Shown: positions 42,906-54,771, numbered from the stretch's first letter. The stretch is 64,000 nt of DNA from Nocardia fusca NBRC 14340 (GCF_001618425.1 NZ_BDCU01000022.1:186001-250000); one strand, 5' to 3'. A program made the numbers and translations. Notes: a model not told the origin generated them from the letters alone.

Positions 42906-44240
42906 TTACAGCCCGTCTTTGTCCAATGGGACAAAAGAGTCCTCTGGGGTTTGTGATGACGATTCGTTACGCGTTCGTGTCAAACGACCCACTGTGGCCG
43001 CGATTCGTAACACATACGCATCCCGCGGGTTGAGCGGGTCACGACCGGTTACTTCCCCGATGCGCTTCAGGCGATACCGCACAGTATTTGGATGAACGTA
43101 CAGTTGACGCGCACACATCTCGACCGCACCGCCGCATTCCAGGTAGGCATCCAGGGTGTCCGCCAGGGCGGAACCGGCAGAAGCCAACGGAAGGACAAGG
43201 TACTCGACGAGCGCGTCGACCGCAGCTCGATCGCCGAGCAACGCCCGTTCCGGCAGTAGCTCCATGGCGTGGACCGGGCGCGGCGCCTCCCGCCAGCCGA
43301 TCACCGCCTCCATCCCGGCGAGCGCCTCCAGGGCGCTGCTGTGCGCGGCGCCGAGGGTGCGCGTGGTCGGCCCGATCACCACCGGACCGTCCGAGAACGC
43401 CTCGGTGAGCAGATCGGCCATGAACGGCGAGGTGTGCAGGGTATCGCCCAGGGGACCGCTCACCACCATCACCAGACGGGCGCCCTGCACCACCGCAAGC
43501 GCCGCCCGTCCGTGCCGGGCCGCGATGGTGTGTACCGCGCCGACCACCGACACACCCTGATCCCGGGGAGGCGTACCCACCAGCACCGTCGCGGGTGCGG
43601 TCGCGTCCCAGTTCAAGGTGGCCGCCCGGGAGAGCATGTCGGGACCGGTGTCGCCGCGCACCACCGCGTCCACCACCAGCGCTTCGAGCCGGGTATCCCA
43701 GGCGCCTCGGGATTCGGCCGCGCTGGCGTACACCGAGGCGGCCGCGAAACCGAGCTCACGCCCGTATCGCAGCACCGCCTCGGTGAGCGCGACCAGTTGC
43801 CGGTCGTTACGCGCCAGCGCGGGCAGCCACTGTTCGAAGAACTCCATGGCCACCCGCACCATGTCCACGGTCTGCCGCAGCGTCAGCCGCCGCGCCAGAT
43901 CCTGCGGGATGACCTGGAAGGCATCCAGGCTGAACCGGATATCGCTATCCGGGTCCTGGAGCCATTCCAGGAAGTTGACCACCGCGGTCTGCACCAGCAT
44001 CTGCACGCCGGCCCGCTGCGCGGCGTCCAGATCGGCGAAGAACGGCAGCCGATCCTGCATCGACCCCACGGCTTCGGTGGACAGCCGCCCGGAGAACTGC
44101 TTGACGCGTTTGAGCAGCGTGTCCGGTAGTGGGTCGCGGGTCTGCCGGTTCGGCGACAGCGCGCCGGTCGGCAGGTACACCTCGTGCTCGCTGGAGCCCT
44201 CGGAGACCCGGCGCGGACGTGGTGGTCTGCGTTCGATCAT
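42906..44240 (-). CDS. mabR: PucR/CdaR-type regulator of the FAS-II genes (MabR homologue)
   Basis: 444 residues from ATG 44240. The body (about 40-370) is the GGDEF-like/PucR-associated sensor region; the C-terminal PucR HTH reads GGAVEMCARQLYVHPNTVRYRLKRIGEVTG near 375-410. It lies directly between aceE (10 nt upstream) and fabD, the position of Rv2242, which activates fas-II and responds to acyl-CoA. The inverted repeat downstream, before fabD, fits its known motif. Assigned with confidence from position plus domain plus operator. Confidence 0.9.
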   Translation of the reverse strand: MIERRPPRPRRVSEGSSEHEVYLPTGALSPNRQTRDPLPDTLLKRVKQFSGRLSTEAVGSMQDRLPFFADLDAAQRAGVQMLVQTAVVNFLEWLQDPDSDIRFSLDAFQVIPQDLARRLTLRQTVDMVRVAMEFFEQWLPALARNDRQLVALTEAVLRYGRELGFAAASVYASAAESRGAWDTRLEALVVDAVVRGDTGPDMLSRAATLNWDATAPATVLVGTPPRDQGVSVVGAVHTIAARHGRAALAVVQGARLVMVVSGPLGDTLHTSPFMADLLTEAFSDGPVVIGPTTRTLGAAHSSALEALAGMEAVIGWREAPRPVHAMELLPERALLGDRAAVDALVEYLVLPLASAGSALADTLDAYLECGGAVEMCARQLYVHPNTVRYRLKRIGEVTGRDPLNPRDAYVLRIAATVGRLTRTRNESSSQTPEDSFVPLDKDGL

Positions 44241-44250
44241 CGAACCGCCG

Positions 44251-47103
<2,853 letters not shown>

Positions 47104-47304
47104 AACTGCTCCTCGTACAGGGGGTGGTCGAGCTGATGGCTGCGGTGACCCTGAGTGGCCCGCTGGTGTGCGGATCACTCGTGACGACTTTTCCGGGCGC
47201 GCCCGCATCCTCGCGTGGCGCGTCCCACATCATCATGTCAGTCGCCGATCCAGTACCGTTCGACAGGCACGTCTCACTGCGGTTACCGAGGAGTCGGGAG
47301 GACG

Positions 47305-47859
47305 ATGGAAGGGCTGGACCCGCGCCGTTTCGGACTGGTGTGCGCCGCGACGGCCCTGGTGGCAGGCGCCGCCGTGGCCGGCTGCGCGCAGCAGGTGGAA
47401 GGTATCGCCACGCCGAACGCGGCCGAGGCGACCTCCTATCGGGAATACGCCTCGTCCTCGTCCGCCGCCGCCACCTCGTCGCAGATCGCGGCCGCCCGGG
47501 ACAAGGCCATCTCCGACAACTGCACGCTCTTCCCCGGCACGACCGGGGTCGGGGTGAGCAAGTACAACGAGTTCGTCGACGCCCACGACAACGACGCTCC
47601 CGACTACGACGCCAAACGCGACGGCGCCGTGACCGCGCTCGAGGACGCCGCCAAACAGGTCGAGGGCGGAGTGAACACCGCGGGCCCGCAGCTGCCCGAG
47701 GAACTGCGGACGAAGTTCGTCGCCTACGTCGACTCGGCCCGGGCCCTCGCCCAGGCCACCCGGGAGATGACCTACACCTCCCCCGTCGGTCCGCTCAACG
47801 ACGCCAGCAAGCGCGTCAACGACGCGCGCAACGCGGTACGCGATGCCTGCCCCAAGTAA
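47305..47859 (+). CDS. Lipoprotein of unknown function, Rv2240c-like position
   Basis: 184 residues; GGGAGGACG just before ATG 47305. Signal peptide with lipobox AVAGC, Cys27. Then a Ser/Ala-rich linker, and a helical mature domain with one more Cys in DNCTLFPG and a last in RDACPK, probably paired. It is divergent from aceE across 201 nt and heads the DUF3052-ahpE group, the same arrangement as Rv2240c-Rv2239c-Rv2238c beside Rv2241. No family function is known. Confidence 0.85.
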   Translation: MEGLDPRRFGLVCAATALVAGAAVAGCAQQVEGIATPNAAEATSYREYASSSSAAATSSQIAAARDKAISDNCTLFPGTTGVGVSKYNEFVDAHDNDAPDYDAKRDGAVTALEDAAKQVEGGVNTAGPQLPEELRTKFVAYVDSARALAQATREMTYTSPVGPLNDASKRVNDARNAVRDACPK

Positions 47860-47988
47860 CGCGGATCGCCCGTCACCAGCGGTTTCCCGCGACATCGAAA
47901 ATTCGATCCACCCGATCGGCTTGCGTTAGGGCCGATAACCATGTTCGCTTGCAGATATCTGTAGTCGGGAGTTGAGGAGGACGCCACC

Positions 47989-48411
47989 GTGGTCGCCGCG
48001 GCGGACGATCAGAATTTCGCTCAGAAGCTTGGCATCACCCACGGCATGGTTGTCCAGGAGCTGGGCTGGGACGAGGACACCAACGACGACCTCCGGGCCG
48101 ACGTCGAGGAGACCTCCGGCAGTGAACTGCTGGACGAGGACTCCGACGAGGTCATCGATGTCGTCCTGCTGTGGTGGCGGGACGGCGACGGGGACCTGGT
48201 CGACGAACTGATGGAGGCGATCGGCCCACTCGCCGACGACGGCTTCATCTGGGTGCTCACCCCCAAGACCGGTAACGATGGCCATGTCGATCCCAGTGAG
48301 ATCGCCGAGGCCGCACCCACCGCGGGGCTCACCCAGACCTCCGCCATCAAACTCGGTGAGTGGTCCGCCAGCCGGCTGGTGCAGCCCAAGGCACCCACCA
48401 AGCAGCGCTGA
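47989..48411 (+). CDS. DUF3052 family protein
   Basis: 140 residues from GTG, with GAGGAGG upstream. Conserved DUF3052 features: AQKLGITHGMVVQELGWDED near the start, then a very acidic stretch, LLWWRDGDGDLVDELMEA, GFIWVLTPKTG and GLTQTSAIKLGEWSASRLV. Small soluble alpha/beta protein of unknown role, found throughout actinobacteria next to ahpE. Its product is probably cytoplasmic. A 10-bp hairpin follows 17 nt after the stop. Confidence 0.92.
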   Translation: MVAAADDQNFAQKLGITHGMVVQELGWDEDTNDDLRADVEETSGSELLDEDSDEVIDVVLLWWRDGDGDLVDELMEAIGPLADDGFIWVLTPKTGNDGHVDPSEIAEAAPTAGLTQTSAIKLGEWSASRLVQPKAPTKQR

Positions 48412-48428
48412 GCCGCCCATAGCTGTCC

Positions 48429-48451
48429 GCGCACCCCGCTGCGGGGTGCGC
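48429..48451 (+). terminator. Perfect 10-bp hairpin between DUF3052 gene and ahpE
   Basis: GCGCACCCCG-CTG-CGGGGTGCGC. It starts 18 nt after the DUF3052 stop and ends 24 nt before the ahpE ATG. No U-tract; may attenuate or insulate ahpE. Confidence 0.5.
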
Positions 48452-48475
48452 GCACCCGAGATCTGGAGGATTCCT

Positions 48476-48940
48476 ATGCCCCTAGAGGTCGGCGCCCAGG
48501 CGCCGGAGTTCACCCTCAAGGACCAGAACAATCAGGAAGTCTCGCTGTCGGACTACCGCGGCGAGAAGAACGTCCTGATCGTCTTCTACCCGCTCGCCTT
48601 CACCGGCATCTGCCAGGGCGAGCTGTGCAAGGTCCGCGACGAACTGCCGCGGTTCCAGAACGACAACACCGAGATCCTCGCGATCTCCGTCGGCCCGCCG
48701 CCCACCCACAAGATCTGGGCGGCCGAACAGGGCTACACCTTCCCGCTGCTGTCGGACTTCTGGCCGCACGGCGCGGTGGCCCAGCAGTACGGCGTCTTCA
48801 ACGACGTGACGGGTTTCGCCAACCGCGGCACCTTCGTCGTGGACCGCGAGGGAATCATCCGTTTCGCGGAGATGAACGGCCCCGGAGAGCCCCGTGACCA
48901 GGCGGCTTGGGAGAAAGCGCTCGCCGCGCTAGATTCATAG
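48476..48940 (+). CDS. ahpE: One-cysteine peroxiredoxin AhpE
   Basis: 154 residues, TGGAGGA 7 nt before ATG. Thioredoxin fold with the peroxidatic Cys46 in FTGICQGEL (TxxC motif with Thr43) and the conserved Arg in the C-terminal half (ANRGTFVVDREG). It lacks a resolving Cys (no second Cys apart from CK just after Cys46), like Rv2238c, which reduces peroxides and is recycled by mycothiol/mycoredoxin. A hairpin terminator follows at once. Confidence 0.95.
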   Translation: MPLEVGAQAPEFTLKDQNNQEVSLSDYRGEKNVLIVFYPLAFTGICQGELCKVRDELPRFQNDNTEILAISVGPPPTHKIWAAEQGYTFPLLSDFWPHGAVAQQYGVFNDVTGFANRGTFVVDREGIIRFAEMNGPGEPRDQAAWEKALAALDS

Positions 48941-48946
48941 ACCGTT

Positions 48947-48967
48947 CCCCCGGACACGCTCCGGGGG
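48947..48967 (+). terminator. Hairpin terminator after ahpE
   Basis: CCCCCGGA-CACGC-TCCGGGGG, 8-bp perfect stem, beginning 6 nt after the ahpE stop and ending 4 nt before the tRNA gene. Confidence 0.65.
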
Positions 48968-48971
48968 TCCC

Positions 48972-49043
48972 GGGCGTATAGCTCAGCGGTAGAGCTCTGG
49001 TTTTACACACCAGCGGTCGGGGGTTCGAACCCCTCTGCGCCCA
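48972..49043 (+). tRNA. tRNA-Val (anticodon TAC)
   Basis: 72 nt cloverleaf. Acceptor GGGCGTA pairs with TGCGCCC at 49036-49042 and A is the discriminator. D-loop AGCTCAGCGGTAGAGCT; anticodon stem CTGGT/ACCAG with loop TTTACAC, so anticodon TAC reads GUA/GUG. T-arm GGGGGTTCGAACCCCT. CCA is not encoded. Confidence 0.97.
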
Positions 49044-49050
49044 CAAAACT

Positions 49051-49688
49051 ATGAGCACGGCACAGCGATATCGGCGATTCGCACAACTGGAAGCGCACGA
49101 ATCCTCGCCCGCCTACGAACGGCTCGGGCTGGGCATCGCACGCACCACCACATCGACCCAGTAGCGGGGCCGTCGCCGGTCCTGTTGACCTGTGCCACCA
49201 CCGGCAACCCACCCCTACCCGACAGGCTTCCTACCATCGCGTACCGCGCGGGCATCGACCTCGATCCACTCGACGTCACCGACGACAACCACATGGCGTG
49301 GCTCGACAGCCTCATCTGGCCCGAACACCACGCCCGCCGCGAACGCCTCCGCCATCGCCCGAGACGATCCACCTCATCTCGTCCGCGGCGACCTCGACGC
49401 CGCCATCGCCGACCTGGTTCACCACGCCCCTTCCGACACGACGGTTGTCGTTTTCCACAGCGCTGTGCTCAACTACGTCGATCTCAGCGCCCGCGCGCCT
49501 TCGAAGACACCGTCCGAGCACTGCCGTGCCACTGGATCGAAAACAAAGGGCCTGGCGCCCTTCCGGGAATCATCCGCCGGCTCACGACATCCGTCGGGCA
49601 CATCGGTGGACGGTTCGTCGTTTCCTTCGACGGCCACCCGGTCGCACTCGCCGGAGGGCACGTACAGTCTCTCGACTGGCTCGGCTGA
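49051..49688 (+). pseudogene. Decayed DUF2332 gene
   Basis: Pieces of one DUF2332 protein occur in order on the plus strand but in different frames. From ATG 49051: MSTAQRYRRFAQLEAHESSP to a TAG at 49162. Then, in another frame, TCATTGNPPLPDRLPTIAYR and WLDSLIWPEHHARRERL; a shift near 49345 to a frame reading DDPPHLVRGDL and VVVFHSAVLNYVDLSA; and a shift back near 49500 to RALPCHWIENKGPG and a final QSLDWLG, stop 49688. The segment that should lie between the first two pieces (more than 100 residues) is deleted. Non-functional. Confidence 0.8.
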
Positions 49689-49874
49689 ACCACCGGGAAC
49701 GCCACCGCACCCGACGAATGCCCACGCACCGACAATTCCCCGCCGGCGAGGTCCGTCGCCCGGTTCGATTCCAGCGGGCCGATGGTGTTGTGGGCCTTTC
49801 AATGCGTCGGCCAGATCAGACACCACAGGAGCACGAGGAACGGTGCGATGCCGAGCAGGGGAGCTACCGAACCC

Positions 49875-51122
49875 TCACGCGTTCACGTACCGGGTCTCCT
49901 CCCGCGCGGCAGGCTCGGGGTCGGCACCGTGGCGCAGGTACGGGGAGCGCAGGGCCGGCAGGATCGCGGCGACCGCGAGTACGGCGAGCACGATGCCGAG
50001 GACCAGCGGCGCCCGGAGTCCGTGAGCGGGCAGGAGACTCGAACCGACGGCCGAGCCGAGGATCACCCCGAGCGTGATGAAGGAGGTGTGCACCGTGTTC
50101 ACCAGGACCCCCGTGCCGCCCGCGCGCTGCACCCGCACGGCCATGGCCGGGTTCATCGTCACGCCGACGAGCCCGACCCCGAGCATGAAGACCACCGCCG
50201 CGGGCTTGGACGCGGTGCAGGCCGCGAAACCGGTGAGGAACACGATATTGAGCAGTGTGCCGATCAGCAGCGTGGCGACGGTGTGGCGATCCGCGAAGCG
50301 CCCCACGACGGCATTGCCCACCACCGTCGCGGCACCGTAGGCCAGGAGCAGCAGGGGCACCGCGCTGTCGGCGAACCCACTGATCCGGGTGAGTACCGGG
50401 GTGAGAAAGCTGAAGACGGAGAAGGTCGCGCCGATGATCAGCGTGCTGGAGACGAGAGCGAGCAGCAGTTGGGGGCGGCGGAAGGCACGGAGTTCGGCGG
50501 CCGGTGACTCGGCGGCCGGGCCGTCTCCGGCGCCCGGCCGGCCCGGGTCGCGGACGAAGGCCAGGGTGAGGGCGGCGGCGAACGCGGTGAGCACCGCCAC
50601 CGTCCAGAAGGCCGCCTGCCAGCCGAGGCGGCCGCCGATGAAGGTGGCCAGCGGCAGTCCGAGCAGGGTGCCCAGCATGAGTCCGCTCATCGCCACGGAT
50701 ACCGCGCGGCCCAGCAACTGTTCGTCGACGAGCCGCATGCACAGCGATACCGCGAGGCCGAAGAACGCCTGGGCGGCGACACCGGTGACGATCCGGGCGA
50801 CCACCATCACCGCGTATGAGGAGGCCAGGGCCGCCAGCAGGTTTCCGGCGAGGAAGATCGCGAAGACGATCATGAGCGCGGGTTTCGGGGAAATCCGGAG
50901 CAGCGCCGCGACGAGCACCGGGCCGCCGAGCGCCATGGCGGCGGCGAAAACCGTGACCAGGTAGCCGATTCGGTCGATACCGGTGTGCAGGCTCTCGGCC
51001 AGTTGCGGCATCAGGCCCGCCACTGCGAATTCGCTGGTCACCATGGCGAAAATGCCTGCGGCCAGGACGTAGACGGCGGCGGGAACCGCGGCGGTACGCG
51101 CGGCGGGGAGGGTCGGTGGCAC
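49875..51122 (-). CDS. MFS transporter, drug:H+ antiporter-1 type (12 helices)
   Basis: 415 residues from GTG 51122, with AGGAGA 8 nt upstream. Twelve membrane segments, with the DHA1 elements MVTSEFAVAGLMPQLAESL in helix 1, RIVTGVAAQAFFGLAVSL, and GTLLGLPLATFIGGRLGWQAAFW in helices 5-6 (motif C-like). Resembles the arabinose-efflux/chloramphenicol-resistance group. The TetR gene lies 77 nt upstream on the same strand with a palindrome between, so expression is probably induced by a substrate that releases TetR. Confidence 0.93.
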   Translation of the reverse strand: MPPTLPAARTAAVPAAVYVLAAGIFAMVTSEFAVAGLMPQLAESLHTGIDRIGYLVTVFAAAMALGGPVLVAALLRISPKPALMIVFAIFLAGNLLAALASSYAVMVVARIVTGVAAQAFFGLAVSLCMRLVDEQLLGRAVSVAMSGLMLGTLLGLPLATFIGGRLGWQAAFWTVAVLTAFAAALTLAFVRDPGRPGAGDGPAAESPAAELRAFRRPQLLLALVSSTLIIGATFSVFSFLTPVLTRISGFADSAVPLLLLAYGAATVVGNAVVGRFADRHTVATLLIGTLLNIVFLTGFAACTASKPAAVVFMLGVGLVGVTMNPAMAVRVQRAGGTGVLVNTVHTSFITLGVILGSAVGSSLLPAHGLRAPLVLGIVLAVLAVAAILPALRSPYLRHGADPEPAAREETRYVNA

Positions 51123-51141
51123 GGGAGGTTCTCCTGGGTTC

Positions 51142-51157
51142 TGTAATGATCGATACA
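51142..51157. promoter_or_regulatory. Imperfect palindrome before the MFS gene
   Basis: TGTAATGATCGATACA is symmetric at 12 of 16 positions (TGTAnnGATCnnTACA), 20 nt upstream of the MFS start. Likely operator for the adjacent TetR protein or part of the promoter. Confidence 0.45.
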
Positions 51158-51199
51158 AAATTCGGGCGCGAAAACGGCGGCGATCGGCTTCTCAACGGT

Positions 51200-51817
51200 T
51201 CAGTCGTTCGCCGGATCGGGCCGCAGCGCGCGCAGCGTGGCCGTGATGATCTCCCCGGACCACGGGGCCGCGACCCGGCCCTGCGAGGAGATACGCAGAC
51301 CGGCGACCGCCGAGTTCACGAAAGCGGCGAGCCCTTCGGCGGACACGCTTTTCGTGACCTCCCCGGCGGCCTGACCCGCCCGCAGGACGGCACTCAGCAA
51401 TTCCAGCCGGGCGGCGGTATCCCGGCCGATCCGCTCGACATTCTTCTCGTGCACGGGATCGTCGGCCAGTTCGGCCACCGTGTTCACCGCCAGGCAACCC
51501 CGCGGCGCCCCGGACCCGGCCCGTTCGACCTCCTCGGCCACGACCCGGCGCAACAGCACCTCGATACGTTCGACGGTGCCGAGCGAACCATCACCGATGA
51601 TCTCCTCCGCGCGCGCCAGGGTGCTCTCCAGATAGGCATCGAGGCACTGCGCGAAGAGTTCGTCCTTGCTACCGAAGGTGTTGTACAGGCTGCTGCGTCC
51701 CAGCCCCGTGACCCGGCAGAGATCCTCCGCACTGGTGGCGTGCAGGCCGGCGCGCTGGAACTGACTCGTGGCGGCCGCGAGCACCTTCTCGTGTTCGAAG
51801 CTGCGTGGTCTGGCCAT
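51200..51817 (-). CDS. TetR family regulator of the MFS transporter
   Basis: 205 residues from ATG 51817 (MARPRSFEHEKVL); an upstream ATG adds six residues that overlap the operator. HTH at 15-60: AATSQFQRAGLHATSAEDLCRVTGLGRSSLYNTFGSKDELF, the AcrR/TetR_C_16-like group. The ligand domain contains GAPRGCLAVNTVAEL, typical of this subfamily. It precedes the MFS gene by 77 nt on the same strand. Confidence 0.93.
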   Translation of the reverse strand: MARPRSFEHEKVLAAATSQFQRAGLHATSAEDLCRVTGLGRSSLYNTFGSKDELFAQCLDAYLESTLARAEEIIGDGSLGTVERIEVLLRRVVAEEVERAGSGAPRGCLAVNTVAELADDPVHEKNVERIGRDTAARLELLSAVLRAGQAAGEVTKSVSAEGLAAFVNSAVAGLRISSQGRVAAPWSGEIITATLRALRPDPAND

Positions 51818-51825
51818 GCGCCGAC

Positions 51826-51839
51826 CATAACGCATTATG
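51826..51839. promoter_or_regulatory. Palindrome at the tetR start, probable autoregulatory operator
   Basis: CATAA-CGCA-TTATG, exact 5-bp arms, 9 nt upstream of the TetR ATG at 51817. Binding there would block initiation of the tetR mRNA. It is unlike the palindrome before the MFS gene. Confidence 0.5.
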
Positions 51840-51895
51840 TAACGAACTGTCCATAACCCGTTGGGCCGGGCCCGGCCGTCCGACGTGCGCGCTCG

Positions 51896-52432
51896 TCAGC
51901 CGACGTCGCGACGCAGCCAGGTGACCTCGGCGCCCTCGCTGCCGGTCCGGTAGACCTCCAGATCCTCGTCCCAGGCCGTACCCAGCGCCCGATCCAGTTC
52001 GCCGGCCAGATCGAACCCGGCGTACCGGCCCAGTTCACGGTCGGCCTGCAGCAGGACCCGCAGGCGCATCTCCCCCACCATCACGTCCCCGTTGGCGCTG
52101 GTGGAGCCGTGCCACAGGCCCAGCGACGGCACGAAACTGTACCGCTCCCCGTCGACCCCCTCGCTGGGATCCTCGGTCACCTCGAAACGCAGAACCGGCC
52201 AGGAACGCAGCGACTGCGCGATACGGGACGCGGTACCGGCCGGGCCGACCCATTCGGTCGTTGCCCGGAGTTGGCCGGGGGCGGCGGGCTGCGCCGTCCA
52301 GCGCAGCGAGGCCGGAGCCCCGAGAGCGGCCGCGAGCGCCCATTCGATATGCGGGCACAGCGCGGCGGGCGACGAGTGGATGTACACCACACCCGCCGTT
52401 GTCTCCGCGTATCGGGACGATCCGCGCACCAC
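51896..52432 (-). CDS. DUF3145 family protein
   Basis: 178 residues from GTG 52432, spaced 6 nt from GGAGG; GTG 52438 (overlapping the SD) and GTG 52429 are alternatives. Typical DUF3145 blocks: TAGVVYIHSSPAALCPHIEW, LRWTAQPAAPGQLRA, RSWPVLRFEVTEDPSEGVDG, LGLWHGSTSANGDVMVGE. The family is restricted to actinobacteria; role unknown. Cytoplasmic; no operon partner is certain. Confidence 0.92.
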   Translation of the reverse strand: MVRGSSRYAETTAGVVYIHSSPAALCPHIEWALAAALGAPASLRWTAQPAAPGQLRATTEWVGPAGTASRIAQSLRSWPVLRFEVTEDPSEGVDGERYSFVPSLGLWHGSTSANGDVMVGEMRLRVLLQADRELGRYAGFDLAGELDRALGTAWDEDLEVYRTGSEGAEVTWLRRDVG

Positions 52433-52525
52433 GTACACCTCCGGTTTCGACGATGCTCGTCTTCCCCAACGGGTCCGTCGAAAAGGCGTTGCCCGAGTGT
52501 ACTCGAGTGCCCGGTGTTACACGTG

Positions 52526-53356
52526 TTACTTCACTTTCGCGTTGCGCGCGAGTGTTGCCTCCGCGATGACCGAATCACTGAACGGAGGCCATACTTCGCG
52601 CGACCAGTCGCCGAAATTCTCGTCGCTCAAGGCCACACACGCCACGCGGGGGCGCGGATCCACCCACAGGAACGTCCCGGACTGCCCGAAATGACCGAAG
52701 GTCTCGGGCGAATTGGTGGCGCCGGTCCAGTGCGGCGACTTCCCGTCCTTGATCTCGAAGCCCAGGCCCCAATCGTTGGGCCGCTGCGAGCCGAAACCCG
52801 GCAGGACACCGTCGCTGCCCGGGAACTGGACGCTGGTGGCCTCCGCGAGGGTCTGCGCCGAGATCAGGCGCGGTTCGAGAAGTTCGGCGGCGAAACGCAA
52901 CAGGTCGGCGAGGGTGGAATTCGCGCCGTGCCCGGCCGAGCCGGTCAATTCCGAATCGACCATGCCGAGCGGTTCGAAGACGCCCTCGCGCAGATACTCC
53001 GGGAAAGGGATTCCGGTGTGTTCGGCGACCGTGTCGGCCAGCAGTTCGAAACCGGCGCTCGAATAGATCCGTTTGGCACCGGGCCGGGCCAGGATATCGG
53101 TGGTGTCGAAGGCCACGCCGGAGGTATGGGCCAGCAGGTGCCGGACGGTCGCGCCGGGCGGTCCGGCGGGCTGATCGAGCTCGATCGCCCCCTCCTCCAC
53201 GGCGACCAGCACCGCGTAGGCGGCCAGGGGTTTGGTGACCGACGCCAGGCGGTAAACGCGGTCCGCTTCACCGGCCGACCAGCGCCCGTCCCGGGTGATC
53301 ACACCCGCCGAGGCATGCCTGACCGGCCATTCCTGGATCTGCTCGAGTGCGCGCAC
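52526..53356 (-). CDS. Beta-lactamase-fold serine hydrolase
   Basis: 276 residues from GTG. Class C/esterase-like penicillin-binding fold: SVTK near residue 39-42 (nucleophilic Ser and Lys), YSSAG near 97-101 as the YxS/N element, HLLAHTSGV, and HFGQSGTFL in place of KTG. No signal peptide, so it is more likely a cytosolic esterase or peptidase than a secreted beta-lactamase. The substrate is unknown. It is 94 nt downstream from the DUF3145 start region on the same strand. Confidence 0.88.
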   Translation of the reverse strand: MRALEQIQEWPVRHASAGVITRDGRWSAGEADRVYRLASVTKPLAAYAVLVAVEEGAIELDQPAGPPGATVRHLLAHTSGVAFDTTDILARPGAKRIYSSAGFELLADTVAEHTGIPFPEYLREGVFEPLGMVDSELTGSAGHGANSTLADLLRFAAELLEPRLISAQTLAEATSVQFPGSDGVLPGFGSQRPNDWGLGFEIKDGKSPHWTGATNSPETFGHFGQSGTFLWVDPRPRVACVALSDENFGDWSREVWPPFSDSVIAEATLARNAKVK

Positions 53357-53586
53357 ACCCCGAGGTTACGAGACGGAACCGGGGCCGCGGAACCCGGCCG
53401 AGCAGTTACCGGAGAACGGTGGAATGCCGCCACACGCCGACGGTCGGCCCGGGTCACGCAAATGCGCTGCGGCGGAGTAGATCACCAGGTCGTACGCGTC
53501 AGCGGGCCGCGCGGATCGGTTCATCCCGCGCCGGCCGGCGGGGTACATCAGGTGGGGAAATCAGAGCGACGCAGCGGGCGAGCACG

Positions 53587-53615
53587 GGGTGGGCCGGTGA
53601 GGGGTCGGCCCACCC
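53587..53615 (-). terminator. Hairpin terminator after the alcohol dehydrogenase gene
   Basis: GGGTGGGCCG and its exact complement enclose 9 nt, 25 nt downstream of the dehydrogenase stop on the minus strand. The rest of the 284-nt gap to the hydrolase gene shows nothing else. Confidence 0.6.
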
Positions 53616-53640
53616 GGGAACGCGCGGATACGCTCGCCGA

Positions 53641-54771
53641 TCAGCGGTCGGCGTCGGTGTACTTGATGATGCCGCGGATGTTCTTGCCGTCCAGCATGTC
53701 CTTGTAGCCCTGGTTCACGTCCTCCAGGGAGTAGCTACGGGTGACCATATCGTCCAGGTTCAGCTGGCCGGCCTTGTACATGGACAGCAGGCGTGGAATG
53801 TCCTGGCGGGCATTGCCGCCGCCGAAGATGCAGCCCTTGACCGTCTTCTGGAGCATGCAGAGCAGGAAGTTGTTCATCTTCACATCGGCAGCGTCCATCC
53901 GTCCCATGGAGGTGACGACCAGGGTGCCCGCCTTCGCGGTGAGGATCAGGCCCTCTTCGATGTATTCGCCCTGCATCTCGCCCATGGTGAGAATGACCTT
54001 GTCGGCCATCCGGCCCTCGGTCGCCTCCATCAACGGCATGATCGCCTCGGCCATGCTGGCATAGGTGTGGGTGGCGCCGAACTTTTTGGCCTGCTCGAGT
54101 TTCCACGGGTTCGGGTCGATGGCGACGACCTTCTGCGCCCCGGAGAGCACCGCGCCCTGCAGCGCGCTCATCCCGACGCCGCCGATGCCGACGATGGCCG
54201 CGGTATCGCCGGGCATCACATTGGCGACATGGGTGGAGGAGCCGAAACCGGTGGGCACACCGCAGCCGACCAGGCAGGCGACCTCGAACGGGATCTCCGG
54301 GTCGATCTTGACCACCGAGCTGTAGTGCACCGTCATGTACGGCGAGAACGTGCCGAGCAGGCACATCGGGATGACGTCCTTGCCGCGGGCCTGGATGCGG
54401 TAGCTGCCGTCGCTGATGGACTGCCCGGACAGCAGGCCCATACCGAGATCACAGAGGGCCATGTTCCCCGATACGCACGCCGGACAGCGGCCACAGGCGG
54501 GGATGAACGACAGCACCACGTGATCGCCGACGGCGAGGTCGGGCGGGGTGCCGGGGCCCAGTTTGGTGATGACGCCCGCGCCTTCGTGGCCGCCCATGGC
54601 CGGGAACGACGGCATCGGGGTGGCACCGGTGACCATATGGTGGTCCGAATGGCACATTCCGGCGGTTTCCAGCTGGATCTGCACCTCACCGGCGCGGGGG
54701 TCACCGAGTTCGATTTCCTCGACCGACCACGGTTCGTCGATCCCCCACAGGATCGCGCCCTTCGTCTTCAT
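53641..54771 (-). CDS. NDMA-dependent (mycofactocin-type) zinc alcohol dehydrogenase
   Basis: 376 residues. Zinc-dependent medium-chain dehydrogenase: catalytic zinc ligands Cys40-His of GMCHSDHH, GGHEGAG and Cys of VGCGVPTG; structural zinc C-x2-C-x2-C-x7-C in PACGRCPACVSGNMALC; NAD fold GIGGVGMSAL. The extended KTKGAILWGIDEPWSVEEIE start and the LLSGQSISDGSYR segment match the family needing NDMA in vitro, whose NADH is not exchangeable and is reoxidised through mycofactocin. No mft genes are here. A KstR-like box lies 63 nt upstream. Confidence 0.9.
   Translation of the reverse strand: MKTKGAILWGIDEPWSVEEIELGDPRAGEVQIQLETAGMCHSDHHMVTGATPMPSFPAMGGHEGAGVITKLGPGTPPDLAVGDHVVLSFIPACGRCPACVSGNMALCDLGMGLLSGQSISDGSYRIQARGKDVIPMCLLGTFSPYMTVHYSSVVKIDPEIPFEVACLVGCGVPTGFGSSTHVANVMPGDTAAIVGIGGVGMSALQGAVLSGAQKVVAIDPNPWKLEQAKKFGATHTYASMAEAIMPLMEATEGRMADKVILTMGEMQGEYIEEGLILTAKAGTLVVTSMGRMDAADVKMNNFLLCMLQKTVKGCIFGGGNARQDIPRLLSMYKAGQLNLDDMVTRSYSLEDVNQGYKDMLDGKNIRGIIKYTDADR

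Noticed and set aside
49755..49790. GGTTCGATTCC resembling a tRNA T-arm
   Set aside because: No acceptor, D or anticodon arms can be built around it; a single short match is expected by chance.
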